From positions 396,745-460,744 of the forward strand of contig NZ_KB913034.1 in the NCBI RefSeq assembly GCF_000384195.1: a DNA stretch of 64,000 nt, in the 5' to 3' direction. The translations under genes and the position numbers were made by a program. The stretch is from Allobaculum stercoricanis DSM 13633 (lineage in GTDB: Bacteria > Bacillota_I > Bacilli_A > Erysipelotrichales > Erysipelotrichaceae). Within the stretch, counting starts at the first letter, position 1; each line of letters starts with the position of its first letter. Under the pieces are notes generated by a model that was given only the letters and a program-made list of their open reading frames with translations, was not told where the DNA came from and did not search any database. This document shows positions 1 through 8,173 of the stretch, in pieces.

Positions 1-198
1 ATTTCATGAAAAACTCCCTCTATTCATGAATCAAAATCAAAAGAGTCTATTATCGATTTTGAAATATAAGTAAATTCGCTATTTCTTATTCTAACGCAAA
101 TAAAGGAAGGAAATTCAAAATACGCTTAAAATCCTTGTAAAATCAGGAAATGAAATAGATTCGAACAAAAGAAGAAGTTTTAAGGTGGATGGATCGGT

Positions 199-309
199 TT
201 GAATTTGATCGATAAAAAACAAGTGGAAACTGTGAAAATTTTAGCAATTTTGCAGGATTTGAGTGCGTATTTATGTGATCTTTATGCAAAATTAAGCATC
301 TTTATTTAG
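199..309 (+). CDS. possible 36-aa small protein
   Basis: A TTG-initiated frame sits 10 nt after an AAGGTGG ribosome-binding-like sequence (182-188) and runs to TAG at 307. The translation is amphipathic, with a lysine-rich start and a Leu/Ile-rich helix-like body, and is not low-complexity. No family is recognised. It lies upstream of the 106-aa gene and could be a leader peptide, a small protein or chance. The rest of bases 1-445 shows no convincing gene. Confidence 0.2.
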   Translation: MNLIDKKQVETVKILAILQDLSAYLCDLYAKLSIFI

Positions 310-445
310 TATTAATTTTCTATCAATTTTTCGTGTATTTAACTTTGAAGACTTTTTGTGACTTGCTAAACTTGTAACGAAAATAAGAAAAAGAGTAATC
401 AATACCGTTTTTCGACCTACGAAAAAGAGGAAGGAAGTCTGTGAA

Positions 446-766
446 ATGCCGAATAGTCCAGAAAAAATGAAGTTATTTTACCTTTGTAGTGCAGCAAGAA
501 ACTTGCGTGCAAAAATGATGCGCGCTCTCCATTATACATTGACTGGACAATATGATACGGCGATTCAATATATTCAAGATTATTATCATGAACTCAAATC
601 GCTCCGTAGTGAATATTCTTCTTTAGCGATCGATAAACAAGACTTGTTATGTAAAGATGTCGAATCCTCATTGAAATTTAGCGAACTTGTATGTGATTCA
701 ATTATGCAGGCGAATTGTTTACATTCCAAAAATTGCTCGGCAGTAAAATTCCATATTTATAACTAA
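446..766 (+). CDS. hypothetical 106-aa helical protein, loosely PTS lactose-IIA-like
   Basis: ATG follows a GAGGAAGGAAG ribosome-binding site at 427-437. The protein is predicted all-helical. Residues about 12-85 resemble the three-helix layout of lactose/cellobiose-type PTS IIA proteins: a small-residue helix ending in Leu-rich sequence, then a Gly-Gln-Tyr-Asp turn, an acidic helix and a third helix. The phosphorylated histidine of that family, expected in the third helix, is not present, so even if homologous it would not be a working phosphocarrier. There are several cysteines near the C-terminus. No PTS neighbours are visible. The homology is a weak inference from pattern; the honest call is hypothetical protein. 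Confidence 0.55.
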   Translation: MPNSPEKMKLFYLCSAARNLRAKMMRALHYTLTGQYDTAIQYIQDYYHELKSLRSEYSSLAIDKQDLLCKDVESSLKFSELVCDSIMQANCLHSKNCSAVKFHIYN

Positions 767-960
767 ACGGCAATTTTTGAGTCTAAATTTTTCATTTTGG
801 AAAACGAAAAAGAATAAATATTTGTTGTTTTGAATCGAAAATAGCGTGATATTGATCATTTTCCACGGCCAAAAATAAGATTAAATCGGAAAAATGGGAT
901 AAACACCAATCTGAAACGCATAGTTTTTTCTACTAAATCAGAATGATTTGACCACTAAAT

Positions 961-992
961 CGCACATGAACTGAAAAATGTGCGTTTTTTTG
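961..992 (+). terminator. intrinsic terminator upstream of the T-box
   Basis: Stem CGCACAT (961-967) pairs with ATGTGCG (978-984) and is followed by seven T. It lies about 195 nt after the 106-aa gene and probably ends that transcript before the met leader begins. Confidence 0.75.
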
Positions 993-1039
993 TACGCTTT
1001 TCTAAATTTTCTGAAAGAAAAATGTTTTATTTTCAAAAA

Positions 1040-1332
1040 AGGACTTGATGTTTAGAAATGAAATGATAAAGTAGAACCACAAATTGGTGATGAAAAGAAG
1101 AGTACCCAATCCAATGTGCAAAGAGAGTTTCTGGTTGGTGTGAAGAAACGACAAAAGGTTGGCGAACATGGTCTTGGAGCTGCATGATCGATAGTTAGAC
1201 ATGACGGGAACGCCCGTTACAGCGTTAGAGTATGAATGTACTTGATGAGGCAGTTGTTGGTGACAACACTGTAAATTTAGGTGGTAACACGGAGTTTATA
1301 GCTTTCGTCCTAAGTGATGAGAGCTTTTTTTT
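1040..1332 (+). promoter_or_regulatory. T-box riboswitch, probably methionine (ATG specifier)
   Basis: The leader shows T-box landmarks in order. An AGAGAG motif followed by a GGTTGGTGTGAA-type Stem I apex lies at about 1119-1147. A GAAC-ATG-G specifier-loop-like sequence has its ATG at 1168-1170. The T-box core AGGTGGTAACACGG starts near 1279. A terminator helix AGCTTTCGTC...GATGAGAGCT with a T-run ends at about 1332. Uncharged tRNA-Met would pair with the ATG and with the antiterminator bulge and allow read-through into metN. The 5' limit and Stem I pairing were not folded, so the left boundary is approximate. Confidence 0.85.
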
Positions 1333-1359
1333 ATTTTATTGAGCAAGGAGGCAAATGCT

Positions 1360-2403
1360 TTGATTCAGTTAGAGCATGTAACCAAAACATTTAAAACGAA
1401 AGACGGAGATGTCCAAGCTGTAAAAGATGTTTCAATCCATGTCAAAGAAGGAATGATTTATGGCATCATCGGATTTTCTGGAGCAGGAAAATCCACACTT
1501 GTCCGTTGCATGAATTTATTAGAAAGACCAGATGAAGGAAAAGTTATTTTCGATGGTCAAGATCTTACACAAGCAAGTCCAGTAGAACTGAGAAAATCAC
1601 GCAAGAAAATTGGAATGATTTTCCAACACTTCAACTTACTTCCCGCATTAACGATTTATGAGAACATCGCACTTTCTTTACGAATGGAAAAAACACCAAA
1701 AGATGAAATCGATGCGAAAGTCATGAATTTATTAGAACTGATTGATTTAGTCGAACGAAAAGATTCTTATCCAAGTCAGTTATCTGGTGGACAAAAACAA
1801 CGCGTATCGATTGCTCGAGCGTTAGTGAACGATCCAAAAGTATTGTTGTGTGATGAAGCAACTTCAGCACTTGACCCACAAACAACGCAAACAATCTTAA
1901 AGTTGATCAAACGAATCAATAAAGAAAGAGGAATCACGGTTGTCATGATTACTCACGAAATGTTTGTCGTGAAAGAAATTTGTGATCGCGTCGCCATTAT
2001 GGATGCAGGTCGCGTGGTGGAAGAAGGGGACATCGTTGATATTTTCTCTCATCCACAAGAAAAGATGACAAAAGAATTTATTTCTACCGCAAGTAATGCC
2101 AACAAAATTGATGAGTTAATTGAACAACAACATCCAATTACGCAACTGAAAGAAAACGAACAACTTGTTCGTCTTCAATATGACCAAACGAATACATCGC
2201 ACCCGATGATTTCTGAGATTTCTCGTAAATTTAATGTCGACTGCTCGATTATTTACGGAAATATCGAAATCCTTCAAGAATCCCCAATCGGAACATTGAT
2301 CTGCGTATTAAAAGGGTCTGATGATGATATTCGCAATTCCATCGCTTGCTTTAAACAAGATGGAATTAGAGTGGAGGTGATTAAGCGTGGACACATTGAC
2401 TAA
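1360..2403 (+). CDS. metN: methionine ABC transporter ATP-binding protein MetN
   Basis: ATPase of the MetNIQ D/L-methionine importer on the cytoplasmic face. Walker A GFSGAGKST lies near residues 39-47, the ABC signature LSGGQKQR near 140, Walker B ends in CDEATSALD, and the switch histidine is in THEM. A C-terminal NIL domain of about 75 residues follows; in this family it senses methionine and inhibits transport. I chose TTG at 1360, giving 347 aa, because AAGGAGG at 1345-1351 lies inside the longer frame that opens at 1339 and is 8 nt from this TTG. The gene is preceded by a Met T-box, so it is likely expressed when tRNA-Met is uncharged. Its 3' end overlaps metI. Confidence 0.97.
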   Translation: MIQLEHVTKTFKTKDGDVQAVKDVSIHVKEGMIYGIIGFSGAGKSTLVRCMNLLERPDEGKVIFDGQDLTQASPVELRKSRKKIGMIFQHFNLLPALTIYENIALSLRMEKTPKDEIDAKVMNLLELIDLVERKDSYPSQLSGGQKQRVSIARALVNDPKVLLCDEATSALDPQTTQTILKLIKRINKERGITVVMITHEMFVVKEICDRVAIMDAGRVVEEGDIVDIFSHPQEKMTKEFISTASNANKIDELIEQQHPITQLKENEQLVRLQYDQTNTSHPMISEISRKFNVDCSIIYGNIEILQESPIGTLICVLKGSDDDIRNSIACFKQDGIRVEVIKRGHID

Positions 2404-3064
2404 TTGGATCCCTAACGTCATTGAATATTCAAACTTGTTCCCACAAGCCATTGTTGACACCTTGATCATGTTGTTTGTGACGGGTGTGATATCACTATTG
2501 ATCGGCTTACCTTTGGCCATTATTGTCGTTGTCACAAAACCAGAGGGGATTTGTCCAAATAAAACAATCTTCTTCATCTTAGACAAATTCATTAACTTAT
2601 TTAGAGCAATTCCATTTGTGATCTTGATTCCGATGCTCTCGGATCCAACCCGTTGGATTTTCCATACGACGATTGGAATTAAGATGGCTTTTGTTCCATT
2701 AATTGTTGGAACAGTCCCATTTGTCGCAAGACAGATGGAATCGGCAATGGAAGAAATTCCAGAAGGAATTGTCGAAGCGAGCATTTCCATGGGGATGAGT
2801 CCTTGGCAAATTGTTCGCCACGTTTACTTAAAACAAAATATCCCAGGCATGATTCGCGGTATGACAATTGTGTTAATCGCAGTCATTGGTCAAATCGCCA
2901 TTGTCGGTACAGTTGGTGCTGGTGGTCTGGGTGACTTGGCAATTCGCTTTGGATGGCAAAGACGTATGAACGACATTACTTATGTTGTTTTATTCTTATT
3001 GCTCGTCATTATTTCTATTATTCAAATGGTTGGTGACTGGCTTGTTAAAAAGACGACACATTAA
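2387..3064 (+). CDS. metI: methionine ABC transporter permease MetI
   Basis: Membrane subunit of the methionine importer, 225 aa, near the family norm of about 220. About five hydrophobic segments are visible. The EAA coupling loop (EGIVEASISMGMS) is near residues 125-137 and contacts MetN. It starts at GTG 2387 within the last codons of metN, with GGAGGTGATT about 10 nt upstream, so translation is coupled. The following gene is the binding protein metQ, completing the cassette. Confidence 0.95.
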   Translation: MDTLTNWIPNVIEYSNLFPQAIVDTLIMLFVTGVISLLIGLPLAIIVVVTKPEGICPNKTIFFILDKFINLFRAIPFVILIPMLSDPTRWIFHTTIGIKMAFVPLIVGTVPFVARQMESAMEEIPEGIVEASISMGMSPWQIVRHVYLKQNIPGMIRGMTIVLIAVIGQIAIVGTVGAGGLGDLAIRFGWQRRMNDITYVVLFLLLVIISIIQMVGDWLVKKTTH

Positions 3065-3169
3065 GATGTGAACGTTGATGATCGAAAAGATCGAACTGAA
3101 TTTAGATTTTAATCCTGAATATCATTTGAGGATTAAATAAAAATGAAACACTTTTGGAGGAAAACGAAA

Positions 3170-4027
3170 ATGAAAAAATTGAACACATTGGTGGCTGCTG
3201 CAGTATTATCTGCCGGCCTTGTTGGATGCTCTAGCTCCAACAATACTGCTTCTAGTACAGCAGATTCTTCTGCAAAAGCAGATAAAACAATCACTGTTGG
3301 GGCAACAACAAGCCCACACGGTGTAATCCTTGAAAAAGCTAAAGATTTATTGGCTGAAAAAGGATACACATTAGAAGTTGTTGAATTCTCTGATTACCCA
3401 AACATCAACCCATCTACTTCTGATGGTTCCTTAGATGCAAACTATTTCCAACACTTCCCATACTTAGAAAGTTACAATGCTGACAGCAATTACACTGAAG
3501 GTGTAGATGGCTACTTAGTTTCTGCAGGTGCAATTCACTACGAACCACTTGGCATTTATTCTCAAAAACATGAAAGCGTAGATGAAATCGCTGATGGTGC
3601 GCAAATCGCAATTCCAAACGATGCAACGAACGAAGCACGTGCATTATTCTTATTAGAAGCACAAGGATGGATCACTTTAGCAGATGATGTAAATATCGCA
3701 ACTGCAACAATCCATGATATCGAAGAAAATCCAAAGAACTTAGAAATCGTTGAAATTGCTGCTGACCAAGTTGCTTCTAAACTTCCAGATATCGATTTCG
3801 GTGTTTTAAACGGAAACTATGCTTTAACTTCTGAAGTAACTGAAGACCTTTTAGTAACAGAAGCAGCTGACTCTGAAGCGGCAAAAACTTACCAAAACAT
3901 TATCGCTGTTCGTGAAGACAGAAAAGATGATGAAGCAATTAAAACATTAGTCGAAGTATTGAAATCCGATGAAATCAAAAAATTCATCAACGATGAATTT
4001 GGTGCTTTTGCAGTTCCTGCTGAATAG
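3170..4027 (+). CDS. metQ: methionine-binding lipoprotein MetQ (NlpA family)
   Basis: Substrate-binding lipoprotein of MetNIQ, about 285 aa. It has a lysine-rich start, a hydrophobic signal and a lipobox Leu-Val-Gly-Cys with Cys20. A Ser/Thr/Ala-rich linker then leads into the NlpA fold (ITVGATTSPHGVILEKAKDLL). The start is ATG 3170, which has GGAGG at 3156-3160; a longer in-frame ATG at 3143 lacks such a site. The mature protein would be tethered to the outer face of the membrane and deliver methionine to MetI. Its terminator T-tract is the insertion point of the downstream insertion sequence. Confidence 0.96.
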   Translation: MKKLNTLVAAAVLSAGLVGCSSSNNTASSTADSSAKADKTITVGATTSPHGVILEKAKDLLAEKGYTLEVVEFSDYPNINPSTSDGSLDANYFQHFPYLESYNADSNYTEGVDGYLVSAGAIHYEPLGIYSQKHESVDEIADGAQIAIPNDATNEARALFLLEAQGWITLADDVNIATATIHDIEENPKNLEIVEIAADQVASKLPDIDFGVLNGNYALTSEVTEDLLVTEAADSEAAKTYQNIIAVREDRKDDEAIKTLVEVLKSDEIKKFINDEFGAFAVPAE

Positions 4028-4063
4028 TCATCGATTAAAAATTTAAACTAACCCCGAATCTTA

Positions 4064-4105
4064 AAATCCTTATCGAAGACCCCGACTTTCGATAAGGATT
4101 TTTTT
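4064..4105 (+). terminator. metNIQ terminator, interrupted by IS insertion at its T-tract
   Basis: The long stem AAATCCTTATCGAA (4064-4077) pairs with TTCGATAAGGATTT (4088-4101). The T-run 4099-4105 abuts the left end of the insertion sequence and is part of its target duplication. Confidence 0.9.
4098..4105. repeat. 8-bp target-site duplication, left copy
   Basis: ATTTTTTT directly before the IS left inverted repeat; identical to 5644-5651. The low complexity of the site means part of the match could be coincidental. Confidence 0.75.
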
Positions 4106-5643
4106 GGTTCTAAGTAAAACTGTGTGGGATTTGTCTTTTGGATTAAAAAAATTAATCTCTTTTTTCACAAAAGAAAAGAGATCTCTTTAAAATTGTAATA
4201 ACCACAAAACAACTTAAGGAGATCTCATATGCATACTAACTGTTCTGTGACCATCAGTCAAACTATTCCTGGAGCTATTGTTTATCCTGAATCACTGACT
4301 GGATTCATCAATCAAACAACTGATCTAATCGTCAGCGATTCCGGACAACTTTTTTATCATATCTATGGTGAACAATTCATTACTCCAGAAGATTCTGTTT
4401 GTCCTTGTTGCAAAACAACTATGCATGTTCATGGTCAAATCACTCGAGTACTCAAGCATGAATCCAAGGGAAATTCAACTTGCAGAATTTTTGTGAAGGT
4501 TACTCGATTCAAATGTCCAAAATGCCATAAAACCCATGTGCAACAGATCCCTTATGAATGCCCCAATCACAGAATGACCACTGATCTTTATAAACAGATC
4601 ACCTATCATCTTGAACGACATGATTTATCGCTTAAAAAGATCGCACAGATCTGTGGAGTAGATCCGCATACTGTAAAAGCGATTGATAAAGATCGTCTTT
4701 CAAAGTTCTACACGACAGAAGATGGATCTCATCGCAAACTCAAGAAACCTATCGAGTATTCGCGTTATCTAGGCATTGATGAATTTAAACTTCATAACCA
4801 TCATCAATATGCCACTCACATTATCGATCTGGATACAGGACACATTCTATGGATCGCTTTTGGAAAGAAAAAACAGATTGTATATGATTTTATCAACCAT
4901 GTAGGATACAACTGGATGCGTCACGTTAAAGCAGTGAGCTGTGATATGAATGCCTATTTCTACTCGGCATTCCATGAAAAGTGTCCATGGATCCAGGTTG
5001 TGTATGATCGTTTTCATTTGATCAAAAACTTTAATGACAAGGTCATTTCTATGGTCAGAAAAGACGAGCAGCGCCGCTTAATCGAAGAAGGTAATGTCGG
5101 GAAAGCTCGTTCATTAAAACAAACCCGATATATTCTTCTATCCTCTCCAGAAACACTTGAAAGGAAGGATGCGCTAGCGAGTCAAGGAACTCTTCTTGAT
5201 TCTGGTCATGTCCTATTTCGAAAAGAACCCAAAATTCGCAAAGGCGGGTTAATGAAGAAATATAAACAACTATTGAAAGAGAACGAGCTGTTTTTCGCCA
5301 TAGATCTCATTAAAGAAGAACTAAAAGAGGCCTATGCGACAAGTGACGAAAATACAATGGCAAATCATCTTACGCATATTGTAGAAATCTGCAATGCGAC
5401 AAAGAATGAACATTTTCAATGGTTCTCTAACTTAATCCTCAAACACTGGAATGGATTGATTAGTCATGCGATTCTACACTTGTCTAATGGCAAAATAGAA
5501 GGGATCAATAATAGAATCAAAACGGTTCGAAGAATGTCTTATGGTTTTCGAGATGACGAATATTTCTTCTTGAAATTAATTGACATGAGTCGTTATCGAT
5601 CAGCTTGATTTATAGATAATCCCACACGATTTTCCATAGAGCC
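4106..5643 (+). mobile_element. complete ISL3-family insertion sequence, 1538 bp
   Basis: The ends are imperfect inverted repeats. The left end, 4106-4133, begins GGTTCTAAGTAAAA and ends in GTGTGGGATT. The right end, 5616-5643, read on the complement begins GGCTCTATGGAAAA and also ends in GTGTGGGATT. Over the first 26 positions 21 match. Outside both ends lies ATTTTTTT, an 8-bp duplication, which is the size ISL3 elements usually make. One full-length transposase gene fills the interior. A palindromic AAAGAGATCTCTTT stretch precedes the gene and may influence its expression. Everything needed for an active copy appears present. Confidence 0.93.
4229..5608 (+). CDS. ISL3-family transposase
   Basis: DDE transposase of 459 aa. 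An N-terminal zinc-ribbon has CPCC near residue 55 and CPKCH near 95, continuing to a third cysteine in YECPNHRMT. A helix-turn-helix (KKIAQICGVDPHTVKAI) follows near 140-156. The catalytic domain shows D in YLGIDEFK, D in VSCDMNAYF, and E in NGKIEGINNRIKTVRRM near the C-terminus. AAGGAGA precedes ATG at normal spacing. No internal stop or frameshift is seen, unlike gatA and the S66 gene elsewhere in this window, so this copy should be functional. Confidence 0.96.
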   Translation: MHTNCSVTISQTIPGAIVYPESLTGFINQTTDLIVSDSGQLFYHIYGEQFITPEDSVCPCCKTTMHVHGQITRVLKHESKGNSTCRIFVKVTRFKCPKCHKTHVQQIPYECPNHRMTTDLYKQITYHLERHDLSLKKIAQICGVDPHTVKAIDKDRLSKFYTTEDGSHRKLKKPIEYSRYLGIDEFKLHNHHQYATHIIDLDTGHILWIAFGKKKQIVYDFINHVGYNWMRHVKAVSCDMNAYFYSAFHEKCPWIQVVYDRFHLIKNFNDKVISMVRKDEQRRLIEEGNVGKARSLKQTRYILLSSPETLERKDALASQGTLLDSGHVLFRKEPKIRKGGLMKKYKQLLKENELFFAIDLIKEELKEAYATSDENTMANHLTHIVEICNATKNEHFQWFSNLILKHWNGLISHAILHLSNGKIEGINNRIKTVRRMSYGFRDDEYFFLKLIDMSRYRSA

Positions 5644-5651
5644 ATTTTTTT
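5644..5651. repeat. 8-bp target-site duplication, right copy
   Basis: ATTTTTTT directly after the right inverted repeat; partner of 4098-4105. It restores a T-tract downstream of the element. Confidence 0.75.
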
Positions 5652-5655
5652 TAGA

Positions 5656-5688
5656 AAAAGAAAACCTCGATCTTGTATCGAGGCTTTT
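5656..5688 (-). terminator. terminator of the 5703-6602 gene
   Basis: CCTCGAT (5665-5671) pairs with ATCGAGG (5677-5683). On the minus strand the stem is followed by a T-rich run. Confidence 0.8.
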
Positions 5689-5702
5689 GTCAATTATTCA
5701 GT

Positions 5703-6602
5703 TTAGTCGCGTTGGGGATCAAAGCTTGTCCAACGGCCAAAGGATCCGCAAGGTAAATAAGAATTGCCTTTAGTGATCGGTAAAAGTGTTTCTCCTACTT
5801 CAACAAAGCCTTTATGCTTACGGGCAACAGTACGTTCTAATGTTTGACGTAAAGTAGTCAATGGGAAACCAGTTGTATATAAATTGACTAAGAAAAACAA
5901 AGATTGATCAGATAATAATTCACTTGCTTCAACGAGAAGGTCATAAATATTATCTTCTAGTTTCCAAACTTCGCCATTCGGACCACGACCATAAGAAGGT
6001 GGGTCCATAATAATGCCATCATAGGTACGGCCACGGCGTTTTTCACGAGCCAAAAATTTCATCACATCATCGACTAAAAAGCGAATCTTTTTGTTTTGAA
6101 GATGATTGAGTTCCATGTTTTCTTTTGCCCAAGCGTTAATGCCTTTTGACGCATCGAGATGCACGACTTCATCCGCTCCAGCTTTTGCAGCAGCCATTGT
6201 CGCTCCACCAGTATAGGCAAAAAGATTTAAGATACGAATTTGGCGATTTGGATTTTCTTTTTTAGCATTTTGAATTGTATTCATAATGAAATCCCAGTTT
6301 GCAGCTTGTTCAGGGAATAATCCAGTATGCTTAAATCCAGTTGGCGAAATTTTAAAACGCAAATCTTTATAGGAGATCGTCCAATAGTCTTTGATTTTCG
6401 TTTTGAATTCCCATTGTCCGCCACCTTTATTTGAACGATGATAAATCGCATGTGCCAATTTCCAATTGGATTCATCATCAATTGGCCAAAGTGCTACGGG
6501 ATCAGGACGACGCAAAATAATATCGTTCCAACGTTCTAACTTTTCTTTACCCCCAGCATCGAGTACTTCATAATCTTTCCAATCGGATGCAACTTGATTC
6601 AT
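5703..6602 (-). CDS. class I SAM-dependent methyltransferase, RlmI/RlmK-like
   Basis: Protein of 299 aa with a Rossmann methyltransferase core. The SAM-binding motif I, LNLFAYTGGATMAAAKAGA, is near residues 125-143. An acidic motif II (HLDASKG) follows, and the catalytic-type DPPSYGRG lies near residue 200, as in 23S rRNA cytosine and guanine methyltransferases related to RlmI/RlmK. It lacks the PUA domain that RlmI carries at its N-terminus; instead there is a short beta-rich N-terminal part ending in FKHTGLFPEQ. The RNA target cannot be read from sequence. It is a single-gene transcript with its own terminator. Confidence 0.85.
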   Translation of the reverse strand: MNQVASDWKDYEVLDAGGKEKLERWNDIILRRPDPVALWPIDDESNWKLAHAIYHRSNKGGGQWEFKTKIKDYWTISYKDLRFKISPTGFKHTGLFPEQAANWDFIMNTIQNAKKENPNRQIRILNLFAYTGGATMAAAKAGADEVVHLDASKGINAWAKENMELNHLQNKKIRFLVDDVMKFLAREKRRGRTYDGIIMDPPSYGRGPNGEVWKLEDNIYDLLVEASELLSDQSLFFLVNLYTTGFPLTTLRQTLERTVARKHKGFVEVGETLLPITKGNSYLPCGSFGRWTSFDPQRD

Positions 6603-6790
6603 AACTTCACCTCTATTTGTTGTTTATTGATTCTATGAATTATAGCATGTGTAAACAACTGTTTTGATTCTACTAGAGAACATTTGATTTTCAAACAATT
6701 GGAAAAGAAAATAGGAAATGCGCTATTCTATTAGATGGATCGAATACAGATGAAAATAAAACTCTCATAAAAACAGAAAGGGTTGATAAT

Positions 6791-7966
6791 ATGTTTGTTC
6801 AATTAATATGTAAAGATCGCAATCCGGATCAGATGGATGAGATTTATCAAACATTAGGCGCATTGTCGCAAAGAGAAGGCGTCCAAATCGAAGATCGTGG
6901 TCATGCGGTTGAAATTCTCGTTTGCCCACAAGGAAAAATCGTCGCTCAAGAAGACGAAAAAGATTTGATCTTAGCTGCGAATACCCGTCATGGTGGACCG
7001 GGCTTCCATGCTTTTGTGGTTGACTTTTTTGAAGATTTACAAGAAGAAGTAGAAGGCGAATACGAGTTTTTTGATGATACGGAGTACAACAAAGATGAAG
7101 ACTTTGATCGCCTCATTACCAAATATGAAGAAGAACTCGAATATGTTCGAAAACTGATTTTAGATCGACCAGGATTTAGTGAAAAAAACTATATGTTCGA
7201 TGAAACGTATTACTTGCCACAAGCACAACAAGGCAAAATTAATACGGCAACCGGCGTGATGGATTTAACGGATTTCCAAACGACAAATATTAAACATTTA
7301 ATGGATCGTTTCTATGTTTGGAATGATTGGGATCGTGATGGCCAGTTCTATTTAAATAGTGCACTGACTTTAATTGCGAAAGATTATTATGGAAAGTATT
7401 CGCATATGGATGAAGTCAGCGCCAAAGTCGCAGAGACAATTGCGGAGGATATCGAAGCCGCTTATCGTTTAAATCCGCTTTTACCTTTACCTTTAAATAC
7501 GTATCAGGAAATTTGTGAACTTCTTCATCGCGAAAGCAAGTTAAAAGGGGCGATCGCAATGGACGAAGAAATCGTTCCTTATCGCAACAAAGATGTGCAT
7601 CATATTTTTGAAGATGCCCGAATTGTTGCATTAGGAAGTGCACAAAGAAACTACGATCCAATTTGTCAATCGCTGTTCTTAAGTGCGCCTTATCAAGATG
7701 AAGGGGAGTGGAGTTGGCTCATTCAAGCTTCTTTACAACCAGATATTTTGACCAATGTCGATGAGCTATTAGAAAGAGAACCAATTGTCCGAGATGATCA
7801 AACGATCGTTTGGATGGATGAATATTTTGAAGAGGGTATTGATTATATCGATGCTATTATTCGTGAAGATGAACGTTATCTGTACATTCATTCATTAGCA
7901 CAAGACTTAGCGCAAATGGACTATTTGCGCCAATGCATTTTACAATCGGGCTTTTACCACGCTTAA
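6791..7966 (+). CDS. hypothetical acidic 391-aa protein
   Basis: Not recognised. The protein is soluble, very acidic (a dense Glu/Asp stretch around residues 78-118) and has no signal peptide or membrane segment. The N-terminal 80 residues look like a small alpha/beta domain, and the remainder is helical with many Trp/Tyr/Phe and Asp/Glu. ATG is preceded by GAAAGG at suitable spacing. It stands alone between a minus-strand methyltransferase and pcrA and ends at a strong terminator. The intact frame and normal codon use argue for a real gene. Confidence 0.85.
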   Translation: MFVQLICKDRNPDQMDEIYQTLGALSQREGVQIEDRGHAVEILVCPQGKIVAQEDEKDLILAANTRHGGPGFHAFVVDFFEDLQEEVEGEYEFFDDTEYNKDEDFDRLITKYEEELEYVRKLILDRPGFSEKNYMFDETYYLPQAQQGKINTATGVMDLTDFQTTNIKHLMDRFYVWNDWDRDGQFYLNSALTLIAKDYYGKYSHMDEVSAKVAETIAEDIEAAYRLNPLLPLPLNTYQEICELLHRESKLKGAIAMDEEIVPYRNKDVHHIFEDARIVALGSAQRNYDPICQSLFLSAPYQDEGEWSWLIQASLQPDILTNVDELLEREPIVRDDQTIVWMDEYFEEGIDYIDAIIREDERYLYIHSLAQDLAQMDYLRQCILQSGFYHA

Positions 7967-7974
7967 TGATTTTG

Positions 7975-8004
7975 ACCACCCAACGAGTCTTGGGTGGTTT
8001 TTTT
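7975..8004 (+). terminator. intrinsic terminator
   Basis: ACCACCCAA (7975-7983) pairs with TTGGGTGGT (7990-7998), then a T-run. Confidence 0.92.
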
Positions 8005-8173
8005 AAATGAAAGCGGATGAAGGTTGGTGTGTAACGGATGTTCAAAAGGAATTCCATCGCAAAAAAATTGCTTTGTGTTAAGATGACAAGAGCCAAAAAA
8101 TATTCGCCCAAACAGGTGAATAAATTGAATATTGAATACGATTTTCATATTGAAAATAAGAAAGGATAAACCG

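Noticed and set aside
1002..1202. 66-codon minus-strand frame across the T-box leader
   Set aside because: No ribosome-binding site, composition dominated by the AT-rich riboswitch; the plus-strand T-box explains the sequence.
2308..2790. 160-codon antisense frame over metN/metI
   Set aside because: Mirror of well-supported genes; no start signal and no plausible protein pattern.
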